From Caldilineaceae bacterium (GTDB taxonomy: Bacteria; Chloroflexota; Anaerolineae; Caldilineales; Caldilineaceae): a stretch of DNA of 64,000 bases. The notes beneath the pieces are model-generated. The model was not told the origin of the DNA and searched no databases. It saw nothing but the letters and a program-made list of their open reading frames with translations. The stretch covers positions 54,587 to 118,586 of the forward strand of contig JACKBC010000018.1 in NCBI GenBank assembly GCA_020634755.1, written 5' to 3'. A program made the translations under genes and the position numbers. This document shows positions 1 through 8,387 of the stretch, piece by piece; position 1 is the stretch's first letter, and every line of letters begins with the position of its first letter.

Positions 1-2
1 GT

Positions 3-935
3 ATAGACGCGTACGATTACCTGTCGCCCGGGCAAACGCTGATTTTGCCCGCCACATTTGCCGAGCTTCAGGTGGCGGGAGCCGCTCAAACCGCCGCCGC
101 TGCCGCGTCCAATAATACGGACAAAAATATTCACATGGTGGAATATGGCGAAACGCTGGGCACGATTGCCCAAGATTACGAGGTAACGCTGCCGGCGCTC
201 ATGACGGAAAACCTGTTGCGCAATCCAGACATGATTTCTGTGGGGCAAGCATTGCTGATTCCCGATCCGGCAGCGGCGCAACCTGAAGGCGCAGCCATTG
301 CCGAAGAGACGGTTGCAATTACCAAGACCGTTGCGCGGCCAGAACTTAGCTTGCCTTTGCGCGGCTACTATTATTACACCGTGCAGCCGGGCGACACAAC
401 GGCCAAGATCGCCTTGCAGTTTGGCAGCACGCCGTTGGCGATTAAAGAATTTAATGATTTACCCAACGAAGAGACTGTGTATGTGGGGCTGGAATTGCAG
501 ATTCCCTATGGTCCGCCGCCTTTACCGGTCACGCGGCCACATACGCCCGTCTCTGGCACCAGCTTTGTGGTGAGCCTGAGCCGACAGCAATGTTGGGTTC
601 TGCGCGGAGAGCGCGTGCAGTACGATTGGTTGTGCAGCACCGGGTACGGCCAGTGGACTACACGGCTGGGCTCCTTTGCCGTACAGACGCGGCTAGAGGT
701 GGCCAAGAGCTACGGCCTGGCCTTGGACATGCCCTACTGGCTGGGCATTTACGATGTAGATACATACGAAAATGGCATTCACGGTTTGCCCATTCGCTGG
801 GATACGGGCGAAAAAATTTGGGAGGGGCTGATTGGTCGCCCCGCCACATATGGCTGCGCCATGTTGGACGATATTCAAGCCAAGGAACTTTTTGATCTCT
901 CTTTTCTCGGTATGCCAGTCTATATTGTGGATTAA
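3..935 (+). CDS. LysM-repeat L,D-transpeptidase-like protein (5' end outside window)
   Basis: The frame is open from the first bases of the window (the end of a LysM repeat, YDYLSPGQTLILP, is readable before the first internal start), so the gene begins upstream. Two more LysM repeats follow (around VEYGETLGTIAQDYEV and YYTVQPGDTTAKIALQFG). The C-terminal ~120 residues look like a YkuD-type L,D-transpeptidase domain: the conserved pair is GIHGLP and, about 25 residues on, ATYGCAML, whose Cys would be the acyl-enzyme nucleophile. Known members bind peptidoglycan and form 3-3 crosslinks or anchor proteins, so this should be a cell-envelope enzyme. The usual SHGC is ATYGC here. The fold assignment is firm; the activity is inferred. 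Confidence 0.85.
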   Translation: MDAYDYLSPGQTLILPATFAELQVAGAAQTAAAAASNNTDKNIHMVEYGETLGTIAQDYEVTLPALMTENLLRNPDMISVGQALLIPDPAAAQPEGAAIAEETVAITKTVARPELSLPLRGYYYYTVQPGDTTAKIALQFGSTPLAIKEFNDLPNEETVYVGLELQIPYGPPPLPVTRPHTPVSGTSFVVSLSRQQCWVLRGERVQYDWLCSTGYGQWTTRLGSFAVQTRLEVAKSYGLALDMPYWLGIYDVDTYENGIHGLPIRWDTGEKIWEGLIGRPATYGCAMLDDIQAKELFDLSFLGMPVYIVD

Positions 936-1720
936 GGCCTTGCCCCATTTGTCATTAAGCTAGCCCAGCGTTAGTACAGAATCAATGTCATTTCGTTCAG
1001 GCCGCTTCCAGTGCAACGCACGGTATGCCACGCGCATGCGAGGACCAAAATGGCGGACACCGCACGACGCACTTTTCGCTCACTTAATGCCATTGAGTAC
1101 AGAGTGCGTTGCACGGCGTCTATCCCGTGCGAACTTATCGTTGGTATATATAGAACCATCGCGACCTTCGTAATCGCAACGGATAAATACGGCAGCTACC
1201 AATGAAAAGCCGCCGTAGCGGCTAAATGTCAAGCGGTTGAGACCGCTTTGCCGTGTCAGCAGCGGGTTTCAACCCTGCTTTTTTAAGGGACGCAATGGCC
1301 CTATGGGCATGTGCATCACACTCGCAACATTCCCCCACGCCCCATCGCTCAACCCCACCACATTCGGTGTCTGTCCGTAAATCTCTGTGTCAAACCGGTC
1401 TGTCAGAGGCAGCTCACGATTCACAACCGAATTTACAATAGACTCTAAGCATATCCGCGCCAAGCCCTTCATTTCAACGGTAAAATATGGCAAGTATACT
1501 ATTTCCCTGACGCTCACTGAACTTTTGGCCTACCAGTTGGCAAGTATTGCACGTACAATGGGCTAGCGTTTGGCAATCGTCAGGCAAGCGGCATGTGCCA
1601 ACCCCGCTGACGTGTACAATTTGTTTAGGAGAAGACTGAATGGCCGACCCATTTTTGGGCAGAGCACGACTTCGGCGGCCATAGGTTATCAGCACTACCC
1701 ATATCATTAGTTACTTACAA
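936..1720. other. long gene-poor gap with hairpins
   Basis: No convincing gene. It holds three consecutive small hairpins (about 1206-1223, 1231-1250 and 1258-1284). The stretch 1374-1449 resembles 12908-12981 (shared words such as AATCTCTGTG, CTCACGATTCACAACCG and ACAATAGACTC), so it is probably another decayed dispersed repeat. Short frames here (62-82 codons) overlap one another on both strands and show no domain. Confidence 0.5.
1258..1284 (+). terminator. Rho-independent terminator candidate
   Basis: AGCA..GGGT and ACCC..TGCT pair around a TTCA loop, with a two-base bulge, and a run of six T follows. It lies 320 bp downstream of the L,D-transpeptidase gene, the only plus-strand gene it could serve. 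Confidence 0.5.
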
Positions 1721-1808
1721 ACTTATGTTACGCAAGCCTAGAGGAAAGTCGGCTCGCCGACGTTCCTGTTTCTCGCTAGCAGACTGGCTTTCGCTGCGTA
1801 ACGTGAGT
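1721..1808. repeat. dispersed inverted-repeat element, family A, copy 1
   Basis: About 88 bp with imperfect terminal inverted repeats (ACTTATGTTACGCA at the left, TGCGTAACGTGAGT at the right) and an inner GTCGGCTCGCCGAC palindrome. Closely similar copies lie at 3452-3539, 8263-8348 and 61962-62048. This one ends about 75 bp upstream of the sensor gene start. Confidence 0.9.
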
Positions 1809-1884
1809 GACAAAGTTACTTATTGACTCCAGTCAATTGAGGATAAACTCTATAGATACAACTGGTTGTGAAGGAGAAGCCCCC

Positions 1885-3339
1885 ATGTTGTGGAACTACA
1901 TACTTTTCATTGCACCCCTCATCATCGTCACAGTCATTGCGATGTGGTTGGCTCACAAACTCTTGGCCTATCGCCCCCAAGCTGGGGCCACTTCACTGGC
2001 GCTTTTTATGGTATCGCTGGCCTTTTGGTCGGTTGCCTATGGCTTAGAACTTGGCAACGCGGCGCCCGCCATCAAAATCTTTTGGTATAAAGCGAAATAT
2101 CTAGGTGTAGTTGCCGTGCTCATCTCGGCCGCCTATTTTGTATTTCAGTATGTGGGCTACTATCGCTGGGCAAATTGGCGCGGCCTTTTTGCTGTTGGTT
2201 CGGTTCCGGCAGTGGCCCTGGCCGCGTTGTGGACAAACTCTTTCCATCATCTCTTTTTACGCAACATTGCCGTAGGCGCACAGAGCCCCATCTCTATGCT
2301 GCATGTGGAGTATGGTCTGCTATTCTGGATTTTCACCGCTTATTATTATGCAATTTTCGCCCTGTCGATGACGCTCTTGGTGCGCCGATGTTGGACCAAG
2401 TGCAGCGGGCAACTATGTCGCAACGTGTTGGCATTGCTGGTCGGTGCGTCGGCGCCCTGGCTGGCCAACATATTCACGCTTTCGCCGTGGAACCCCATGC
2501 CCGATTTAGATTTGACGCCCTTTATGTTTATGGTCACGGGAACTGCGATTGCCTGGGCGCTATTCCGCCACCAGCTGCTTTATATGATGCCGGTACAACA
2601 CGGCGCCATTATCCGCAGCATGAAAGATGGCGTCATTGTGCTGAATGCCCAGAACCAGATTGTCGAAATGAATCCAGCCGCACAGCGCATTTTGCATATG
2701 CAGACGACCGCTTCCGATGACTTTGTGGGACAACCAATCGACCAAGTGCTGGCGATTTGGCCCACGTTGCTTACCTATCTGCGCGGTCTGGCCAAGGAGT
2801 ACAACACAGTACTCACCAGTGACGATAGCGCCGGGCGACGTTACTTTGATGTGCATATTACCCCCATCTACTCGCAGCGCGATCAGCTGGCCGGTCGGCT
2901 GTTGGTCATCCATGAAAGCACAGAGCGCGAGCGCACGGCAGAGGCGCTGCGCCAGCGCAAACAGCAGCTCCGTTCTATGGTGGAACAGATGCGCTACGCT
3001 GATCATGAAAAGACGCAGATCATGACCATGCTGCAAACAGAGCTGGATATGCCGCTGCTGCACATGCGAGAATCACTCATGCAGTTAGAAAATGGGGCTT
3101 CTCAGCTTGAAAAAGAATATGTTATCCGAATCAAACAAGAAGTAGAAGCGCTCGATAATTTGGTCCGCAACCTGCGCGAATCCATGGCCAAAACCGCCCG
3201 CGAAAAATCCGCGGCCTCGTCCGTACATACCAACGGCCATGGTTCATCCTCGCCCGCCTTCTTAGAGGCAGAAGCCAAGTTGAGTACGGCGCAGCTCACA
3301 AGTATATCCGGTGCGCACCGCTTTAGCCCGGCCAGCTAA
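1885..3339 (+). CDS. 7TM-PAS sensor with degenerate, histidine-less DHp-like tail
   Basis: 484 residues. The start is the ATG preceded by AAGGAG eight bases upstream; the frame is open further 5' but that leader is not protein-like. Residues ~1-230 form about seven hydrophobic segments of the HisKA_7TM type. Residues ~240-350 are a PAS domain (GAIIRSMKDGVIVLN, MNPAAQRIL). A coiled coil follows, then TMLQTELDMPLLHMRESL, which aligns with the DHp helix of histidine kinases but has T where SHELRTPL has the phospho-acceptor His. No HATPase domain follows; the protein ends in a Ser/Ala-rich tail. It cannot be an ordinary kinase: it may be a truncated relic or a sensor that signals through a partner. 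No response regulator is adjacent. Confidence 0.75.
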   Translation: MLWNYILFIAPLIIVTVIAMWLAHKLLAYRPQAGATSLALFMVSLAFWSVAYGLELGNAAPAIKIFWYKAKYLGVVAVLISAAYFVFQYVGYYRWANWRGLFAVGSVPAVALAALWTNSFHHLFLRNIAVGAQSPISMLHVEYGLLFWIFTAYYYAIFALSMTLLVRRCWTKCSGQLCRNVLALLVGASAPWLANIFTLSPWNPMPDLDLTPFMFMVTGTAIAWALFRHQLLYMMPVQHGAIIRSMKDGVIVLNAQNQIVEMNPAAQRILHMQTTASDDFVGQPIDQVLAIWPTLLTYLRGLAKEYNTVLTSDDSAGRRYFDVHITPIYSQRDQLAGRLLVIHESTERERTAEALRQRKQQLRSMVEQMRYADHEKTQIMTMLQTELDMPLLHMRESLMQLENGASQLEKEYVIRIKQEVEALDNLVRNLRESMAKTAREKSAASSVHTNGHGSSSPAFLEAEAKLSTAQLTSISGAHRFSPAS

Positions 3340-3396
3340 TTGAGCAGATTTGAACCTGTCAGGTCTTGTTGTGTATCAACTAAATAGTACTGGTAT

Positions 3397-3435
3397 CCTA
3401 GAAGTTCGACTTCTAGGAGAAGTCGAACTTCTAGG
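3397..3435. repeat. family E palindrome
   Basis: CCTAGAAGTTCGACTTCT, then AGG, then AGAAGTCGAACTTCTAGG: a 39-bp near-perfect palindrome, with an internal second symmetry (AAGTTCGACTT). A second copy is at 20812-20841. Confidence 0.85.
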
Positions 3436-3451
3436 CTGGTGTTCATTATTA

Positions 3452-3539
3452 ATTTATGTTACGCCAGCCTGGAGGAAAGTCGGTTCGCCGACGTTCTTGT
3501 TTCTCTCTAGCAGACTGGCTATCGCTGCGTAACGTGAGT
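3452..3539. repeat. dispersed inverted-repeat element, family A, copy 2
   Basis: Same architecture as copy 1 (GTTACGCC...TGCGTAAC ends, central GGTTCGCCGACG). It is inserted with the family E palindrome between the two halves of a family D palindrome. Confidence 0.85.
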
Positions 3540-3787
3540 TATCAATCTGCACGAAGACCTGACAAGTTTAGCGCAGCGTTATTTTGACAAAGCCAGCCTC
3601 GTGTCGCAGTAGCCCATATGCGACGCGAGGCTGGCTTTATTTTGTGGTACAATTGACTGAATTTACCAACTGCGGGTGCGAAAGCCATGAATGATTTCCG
3701 TATCCGTAAAGAGAATGAGTGAATCATGCGTGTTCTTTGCTAAATTATTTATAAAGTAACCGATCATTTACGTGAATTGAGGGAAAA

Positions 3788-4768
3788 ATGGAGCCACCAA
3801 CACTTGAACAGATCCGCCAGGCCCGCCGACAGCTTGCTGACTATATTGTGGACACGCCTATTTGGCACTGGCAAAATCAAGAGATTAGAGAACGCCTGGA
3901 GCCAAATACGCAAGCCATCTTAAAACTCGAATTATTTCAGCACACCGGTTCGTTTAAAGCGCGCGGCGCGCTCATCAATGTATTGGGGCTGGACGCAGCG
4001 GCGCGACAACGCGGTATCACGGCGGTGAGCGCCGGCAACCATGCCATTGCCGTAGCCTACGCGGGTTATCTCCTGGGCGCAAATGCCAAGGTGGTCATGC
4101 CCAAATCGGCCAACCCCGTACGTGTAACCAAGAGCCGCAAGTTTGGCGCCGAGGTGGTGTTGGTCGATAACGTGGAGCAAGCCTTTGCCGAGGTGAAGCG
4201 CATCGAGAGTGAGGAAGGGCGCTACTTTGTCCATCCGTTTGAAGGGCTCAATACGATTCTGGGTACGGCCACTATTGGGTTGGACTGGATGGCGCAAGCA
4301 CCCGATCTGGACGCGGTGATTGTGCCCATTGGCGGTGGTGGCTTGTGCGCCGGCATTGCGACAGCAGTCAAGTTAATCAACCCGCGCTGTCAGGTCTTTG
4401 GCGTAGAGCCAACCGGCGCCGACACCATGCATCGCAGCTTTGCCGCCGGTTCGCCCCAGTCTATCGATGCTGTGCGCACCATTGCCGACAGCTTGGGCGC
4501 CCCTTATGCAGCACCCTATAGCCTAAGCCTATGCATGAAATATGTGGATGATTTGGTACTGGTGGAAGATGATGAGATGCGGCGCGCCATGGCGCTGCTC
4601 TTTCATTCGATGAAGCTGGCGGTAGAGCCGGCCGGGGCGGCGGCCACAGCCGCGCTTTGCGGCCCATTGCGCCAGCGGCTGGCCGGCAAGCGCGTGGGGG
4701 TCATCGTCTGCGGCGCCAATATTGATGCCGAAACCTTTGCCCGCTATATTGCGGAATTCGCTCCGTAA
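3788..4768 (+). CDS. threonine/serine dehydratase-like PLP enzyme
   Basis: 326 residues, fold-type II PLP enzyme. The PLP lysine is in HTGSFKARGAL (about K57), the asparagine-containing SAGNHA loop follows, and IGGGGLCAGIA is the phosphate-binding Gly loop. Length fits the catalytic domain alone (TdcB or serine racemase-like); there is no C-terminal ACT regulatory domain as in IlvA, which suggests catabolic deamination of threonine or serine to a 2-oxoacid. The start has a GAGGGAAAA stretch just upstream. It stands alone, between repeat-filled DNA and a tRNA on the other strand. Substrate preference cannot be told from sequence. Confidence 0.88.
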   Translation: MEPPTLEQIRQARRQLADYIVDTPIWHWQNQEIRERLEPNTQAILKLELFQHTGSFKARGALINVLGLDAAARQRGITAVSAGNHAIAVAYAGYLLGANAKVVMPKSANPVRVTKSRKFGAEVVLVDNVEQAFAEVKRIESEEGRYFVHPFEGLNTILGTATIGLDWMAQAPDLDAVIVPIGGGGLCAGIATAVKLINPRCQVFGVEPTGADTMHRSFAAGSPQSIDAVRTIADSLGAPYAAPYSLSLCMKYVDDLVLVEDDEMRRAMALLFHSMKLAVEPAGAAATAALCGPLRQRLAGKRVGVIVCGANIDAETFARYIAEFAP

Positions 4769-4802
4769 GCAGCAACCTCGTAAGCAGCAACCCCGTAAGC
4801 AG
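4764..4802. repeat. 15-bp direct repeat, nearly three units
   Basis: CGTAAGCAGCAACCT, CGTAAGCAGCAACCC and CGTAAGCAG lie in tandem. The first unit contains the stop codon of the dehydratase gene, so the duplication copied the stop region. Confidence 0.8.
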
Positions 4803-4813
4803 AAAAGAGACAA

Positions 4814-4844
4814 AAAAGGTCTTCCCGCTATGGGAAGACCTTTT
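4814..4844 (-). terminator. terminator of tRNA-Thr
   Basis: 13-bp perfect stem (4814-4826 with 4832-4844), loop of five, with six A on the plus strand at 4812-4817, that is a U tract on the minus strand. Its first base is the last base of the encoded CCA, so the terminator begins directly at the mature tRNA end. Confidence 0.88.
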
Positions 4845-4919
4845 GGAGCCGTTGATCGGAGTCGAACCGATGACCTACGCATTACGAGTGCGTCGCTCTA
4901 CCAACTGAGCTACAACGGC
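4844..4919 (-). tRNA. tRNA-Thr (anticodon CGT)
   Basis: Read on the minus strand: acceptor GCCGTTG pairs with CAACGGC; D arm GCTCAGTTGGTAGAGC; anticodon stem ACGCA/TGCGT closes the loop CTCGTAA with anticodon CGT (codon ACG); T arm ATCGG-TTCGACT-CCGAT; discriminator T followed by an encoded CCA. All stems pair fully. Confidence 0.96.
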
Positions 4920-5089
4920 TTAATCTTGTGGTGCATTCTACAAGGCATATGCACGCAGGCCTGGGGCAAAAGCATTTGGTTAGCAATACATGCTGCTCCC
5001 CAGAACCTACTTGTCTGGCCGCTTAATTTTTGCGGCGCCACTACCGCCATGCACAATATAAGATGTGCAAACGCGTCTAAATTATAATA

Positions 5090-5137
5090 AAAATGGGGCA
5101 ATCGATCAAATTGGGCATGATGGCATAGCCCCATTTT
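5090..5137 (-). terminator. candidate terminator of efp
   Basis: AAAATGGGGC (5090-5099) pairs with GCCCCATTTT (5128-5137) around a 28-base loop. It sits about 50 bp past the efp stop on the minus strand, with an A/T-rich tail. The large loop makes it only moderately convincing. Confidence 0.5.
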
Positions 5138-5184
5138 GTTTCATTACACGCTGGTTCAGAGCTTCCTGAACCAAAGACGCAACG

Positions 5185-5748
5185 TTATTTTTGCACACGG
5201 GTCACATAGGAGCCGTCACGCGTATCTACGCGGATGACATCGCCCTCTTTAACAAACATTGGCACCTGCATGCGATAGCCCGTTTCCAGCTCTATCTGCT
5301 TGGAAGGAGTATTGGCTGTATCGCCGGCAACGGCGGCTTCCGCCCACACAACTTCCAGATCCACAGTTGTGGGCAACGAGACGCTGATGGGTTCTCCCTC
5401 ATAGGTTTCCAAAGTGACAATCTGGTTATCCACCATAAAGGGGACTACATCCGCCACGGCATCGGGCATAAGTGCAATTTGCTCATATGTCTCTGTATTC
5501 ATAAAGTGATATAATTCGCCGTCACTATACAGAAACTGCACGTCATCACTATCCAAGCGCACATCTTGTACGCGGGAGCCGTTGTTATACGTTTTTTCCA
5601 CTGTGGAGCCCGTGCGCACATTGCGCAACTTGAGGCGAATGGTGGCGCCACCGCGCGCTACTTTTATATGTTGATGTTCCAACACGCGCCACAGTTGACC
5701 TTCTTCTTCGTAAATATTGCCTCTGCGTAATTGTTGTACTTCCGCCAT
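5185..5748 (-). CDS. efp: translation elongation factor P
   Basis: 187 residues, full length for EF-P, with the KOW-like domain I, OB domain II (VDNQIVTLETYEGEPISV) and OB domain III (ETGYRMQVPMFVKEGDVIRVDTRDG). EF-P rescues ribosomes stalled at polyproline stretches. The tip loop reads KVARGGA, with Arg at residue 32 where E. coli has the modified Lys34 (PGKGQA). In known bacteria an Arg tip can be rhamnosylated by EarP, but no EarP gene is in this window and the loop is not the usual EarP-type sequence. It is transcribed like ruvA but separated from it by about 220 bp, so it probably has its own promoter. Confidence 0.95.
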   Translation of the reverse strand: MAEVQQLRRGNIYEEEGQLWRVLEHQHIKVARGGATIRLKLRNVRTGSTVEKTYNNGSRVQDVRLDSDDVQFLYSDGELYHFMNTETYEQIALMPDAVADVVPFMVDNQIVTLETYEGEPISVSLPTTVDLEVVWAEAAVAGDTANTPSKQIELETGYRMQVPMFVKEGDVIRVDTRDGSYVTRVQK

Positions 5749-5971
5749 ATTTTAGTTTCCTAATTTTCTCTTCTGTATTTTCTCTTCATATTACAGCTGT
5801 GTTGGCGATATTGACGCCACTCACAATAAATGAATTTCATCGCTTTGCTGCTGCGAACCACCAATTATGTTTGTTCCAAAACCTAACAAATTATATGCAT
5901 GTCAGAGGGAAGTGTCAAAGATAACGCCTCCACAAAGGGTTCATGAGGGAGGGTTCATCAGCGATGTTGGA

Positions 5972-6571
5972 TTAGCGGTCAAAACGGCTCAGCGCCAACC
6001 GCAGCCGTTCTTCTACGCCAACAGCCTCTTTGGGCAGGCCTTGTACCGCGCGCTGCGCTTCTACAACGCTGTAGCCCAAGGCAATCAGCGCTTCAATCAC
6101 TTCGCTATCCACATTGGAGGCGTTGCCTAGCGCAGGCAGCATACCCAACGGCTGGCGCACCTTGTCTTTGAGTTCAAGCACAATTTTTTCAGCCGTGCGT
6201 TTGCCAATGCCCGGTACGCGCGCGATCAATCCGGGCTCCTCATTGATCAGCGCCATGCGCAGTGCATCGGGCGTCATTGTACTCAGCGTCGAGAGCGCCA
6301 CTTTAGGCCCCACCCCGCTGACGCCCAGCAATAGCTCAAACATTTCAAGCTCATCTTCGGATTCAAAGCCAAAAAGGGTTAAAGCATCTTCCCGAACTTG
6401 TAAATAGGTGTGCAGCAGTATGGATGAATCAACCGCATGTTGGGCCAAAGTCGGCGCCGGTGCATGAACTTTGACGCCAATCCCGCTGGGGATAGCGCCA
6501 CCGCCACCGATTTCAATCACCAAGTAATCTTTTCCAATTGATAAAATGTTCCCTCTAACCAAGCGTATCAT
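5972..6571 (-). CDS. ruvA: Holliday junction branch migration protein RuvA
   Basis: 199 residues, normal RuvA length. It has the N-terminal OB domain (MIRLVRGNILSIGKDYLVIE), two helix-hairpin-helix motifs (LLGVSGVGPKVALSTLS and LIARVPGIGKRTAEKIVLEL) and the C-terminal RuvB-contacting domain (VIEALIALGYSVVEAQRAV). RuvA holds the four-way junction for the RuvB motor. It is about 1.9 kb from the damaged ruvC on the same strand, with an OmpR-type regulator in between, an unusual split of the normal ruvC-ruvA-ruvB order. ruvB is not in the window. Confidence 0.96.
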   Translation of the reverse strand: MIRLVRGNILSIGKDYLVIEIGGGGAIPSGIGVKVHAPAPTLAQHAVDSSILLHTYLQVREDALTLFGFESEDELEMFELLLGVSGVGPKVALSTLSTMTPDALRMALINEEPGLIARVPGIGKRTAEKIVLELKDKVRQPLGMLPALGNASNVDSEVIEALIALGYSVVEAQRAVQGLPKEAVGVEERLRLALSRFDR

Positions 6572-6671
6572 GCCGGCTCATCTTTCACCATGTCGCCCGG
6601 CAGCTCACATGCTCTTGTGCATATTCTCCTGTGCATATCAAGTGTGGCTGCGCCGAGACAAAGTTCACTAT

Positions 6672-6783
6672 ACATAGGGCTACGCAACATAGGGCCACGC
6701 AACATAGGGCTACGCAAGCCCGGAGTAAAAATCACTCGGCATGAGCAGTCTCCCGCTCTCGGCAACCCACCGACGCTGCGTAG
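6672..6783. repeat. triple 15-bp direct repeat running into a family A-like element
   Basis: ACATAGGGCTACGCA occurs three times in tandem (middle copy with C for T) at 6672-6716. The last copy forms the left end of a palindromic element ending CGACGCTGCGTAG at 6783. The left end of the element appears to have been amplified. Confidence 0.75.
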
Positions 6784-6862
6784 GACCTGATAAATTTAAC
6801 TGTTTAATTTTAAAGCAGGTGAGATTGTACAAGAAATACGCTGGGTAGACAAGCTTGAAGGC

Positions 6863-6889
6863 AAAAAAAACAGGCGCCCATAGGCGCCT
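6863..6889 (-). terminator. Rho-independent terminator of the response regulator gene
   Basis: AGGCGCC (6872-6878) pairs with GGCGCCT (6883-6889) around CATA; eight A on the plus strand (6863-6870) give a U8 tract on the minus strand. The response regulator gene ends 125 bp upstream on that strand, with a repeat between them. Confidence 0.85.
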
Positions 6890-6906
6890 CCCAAATTAGA
6901 ATCAGG

Positions 6907-6983
6907 ACTTACGCAAGCCTTGACTCAATGTGTATCGAATGCGAACGGATTTACTCTTGGCAATCCGCAGGCGCTGCGTAAGT
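6907..6983. repeat. family A-like inverted repeat, diverged
   Basis: 77 bp bounded by ACTTACGCAAGCC and GGCGCTGCGTAAGT. The ends match family A while the centre differs. It lies between the response regulator stop and its terminator. Confidence 0.75.
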
Positions 6984-7013
6984 TATGTTAGAATTCAATT
7001 GCACGTTGCACAA

Positions 7014-7820
7014 TTAGGCTGCTAGCGCCACCTGAGCCAGAGAATGCTCGGTGCTGAATTTATAGCCTGCGCCGCGTACAGTAACCAGGTAAACAGGTTC
7101 AGAGGGATTTATTTCAATTTTCTCGCGCAAGCGGCGAATGGCCACCTCAACCAAATTGGTGCCGCCAGACTGCTCATATCCCCAAACGTGGCGAAACAGC
7201 TCATCTTTGCTAATGGGACGATCCGGAGAGCGCATGACGTGAATCAACAGTTGATACTCAATGGGGGTTAGTTCGACCTTTTCGCCCCGCACAATAACGG
7301 TCTGCTTTTCGTCGTCAATGGTAATATCGCCGTGAGCCAACACGCAGAACGAGGGCTTTTCGGTAATCCAGGAGATGCGGCGTAGAATAGACTGTAAACG
7401 GGCTTCTACCTCGCGGAAAGTAAATGGCTTGGGAATGTAGTCGTCGGCGCCGATATTGAAACCGTGCACAATATCGTCGGAGCGATTCAGCGCCGTCAGC
7501 ATGACAACGGGCACATCAGAGCGTTTGCGAATTTCTTCGCACGTTTGATACCCATCGATCCCCGGCATAACTACATCAAGCAAAACCAGGTCGATGTCTT
7601 CCTCGGCAAAAATTTCTAGAGCGGTTTCCCCATCACACGCTGCCATAACATTATATCCCAACCGCCGGAGTGATGCCTCCAACAGGTTGCGCAGCGGGTC
7701 TTCATCGTCAACGACCAAAATACGAAAATTCTCAGGGGATAAGAGATTACAAGTTCGGATCTGGTTGCGCCCATGCTCGGCTTGATTTGCGTTGTTGCGA
7801 TGAAGAATTTGATTATTCAT
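7014..7820 (-). CDS. OmpR/PhoB-family response regulator
   Basis: 268 residues from the ATG at 7820, chosen for its upstream TGGAG; the frame is open nine codons further. After a ~30-residue polar leader comes a receiver domain: the acidic pair in ILVVDDED, phospho-acceptor Asp about residue 82 in LVLLDVVMPG, Thr in MLTALN and Lys in IPKPF. A winged-helix effector domain follows (VELTPIEYQLLIHVMRSP, ending TVRGAGYKF). It would bind promoter DNA when phosphorylated. No histidine kinase is adjacent; the 7TM-PAS sensor 3.7 kb away lacks a kinase domain, so the partner is unknown. Confidence 0.92.
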   Translation of the reverse strand: MNNQILHRNNANQAEHGRNQIRTCNLLSPENFRILVVDDEDPLRNLLEASLRRLGYNVMAACDGETALEIFAEEDIDLVLLDVVMPGIDGYQTCEEIRKRSDVPVVMLTALNRSDDIVHGFNIGADDYIPKPFTFREVEARLQSILRRISWITEKPSFCVLAHGDITIDDEKQTVIVRGEKVELTPIEYQLLIHVMRSPDRPISKDELFRHVWGYEQSGGTNLVEVAIRRLREKIEINPSEPVYLVTVRGAGYKFSTEHSLAQVALAA

Positions 7821-8262
7821 AACGAAAACTCCAGGCTGAAATAACAAAAATCTAAGAAGATTAATGTTCTATGGAACAATATGCACTTGTTGTTGCGGTG
7901 GTAGAAACGGCGCGTTGTGGGAAATTATCTCTACGAAGTCGAACCGCGGCTCAAATTTCTAACTGTTATGCGAATGCCAGCTGTATCAAAATCTGTCTTT
8001 ACACTGAGCCATTCGCGCTGTGTAATATTACTCGGTAAACATTACTTGCTGAATATTACTCGCTTTGACTACGACATTTCTATTATGATTAATCGTTATC
8101 AATGGCCGGAATCCTTCGCGTCAATCCACAAATTGACTAATTTGCTTTCTAATTGGACAACTAACCACAGGACTTATGCAAGCCCGGCGCAAGAATCGCC
8201 TAGTAATTCATGCTTGTTCTCTCCTTGCGAGCTACGGGTGCTATGTGAGTCTTGTACTATGC
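7821..8262. other. intergenic region with decayed repeat fragments
   Basis: A 134-codon frame at 7917-8321 runs into a family A element and has no domain, so I do not call it. Fragments resembling family B (ATCAATGGCCGGAATCC near 8098) and family A (GGACTTATGCAAGCCCGG near 8171) are visible. Confidence 0.4.
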
Positions 8263-8348
8263 ACTTATGTTACGCAAGCCTGGCGGAAAGTTGGCTCGCC
8301 GACGTTCCTGTTTGGCCCTAGCCGACTGGCGGTCGCTGCGTAACGTGA
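8263..8348. repeat. dispersed inverted-repeat element, family A, copy 3
   Basis: ACTTATGTTACGCAAGCC at the left and GTCGCTGCGTAACGTGA at the right, with the central TTGGCTCGCCGACG block. It is the most diverged of the four full copies in its right half. Confidence 0.85.
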
Positions 8349-8387
8349 CCTATTAATCGAAACAAACGCGATTCACAATTTTCTCCA

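Larger units (their letters stand above)
3346..3572. repeat. family D palindrome split by an insertion
   Basis: The left half GAACCTGTCAGGTCTT (3352-3367) and right half CGAAGACCTGACAAGTTT (3552-3569) together make the palindrome seen uninterrupted at 20674-20745. About 184 bp separate the halves, and that insert carries a family E palindrome and a complete family A element. Confidence 0.7.

Noticed and set aside
1253..1707. Small overlapping frames on both strands in the first long gap
   Set aside because: They overlap each other, show no protein family features and coincide with a decayed repeat.
7917..8321. 134-codon plus-strand open frame
   Set aside because: No domain, no ribosome binding site, and it runs through repeat fragments into a family A element.
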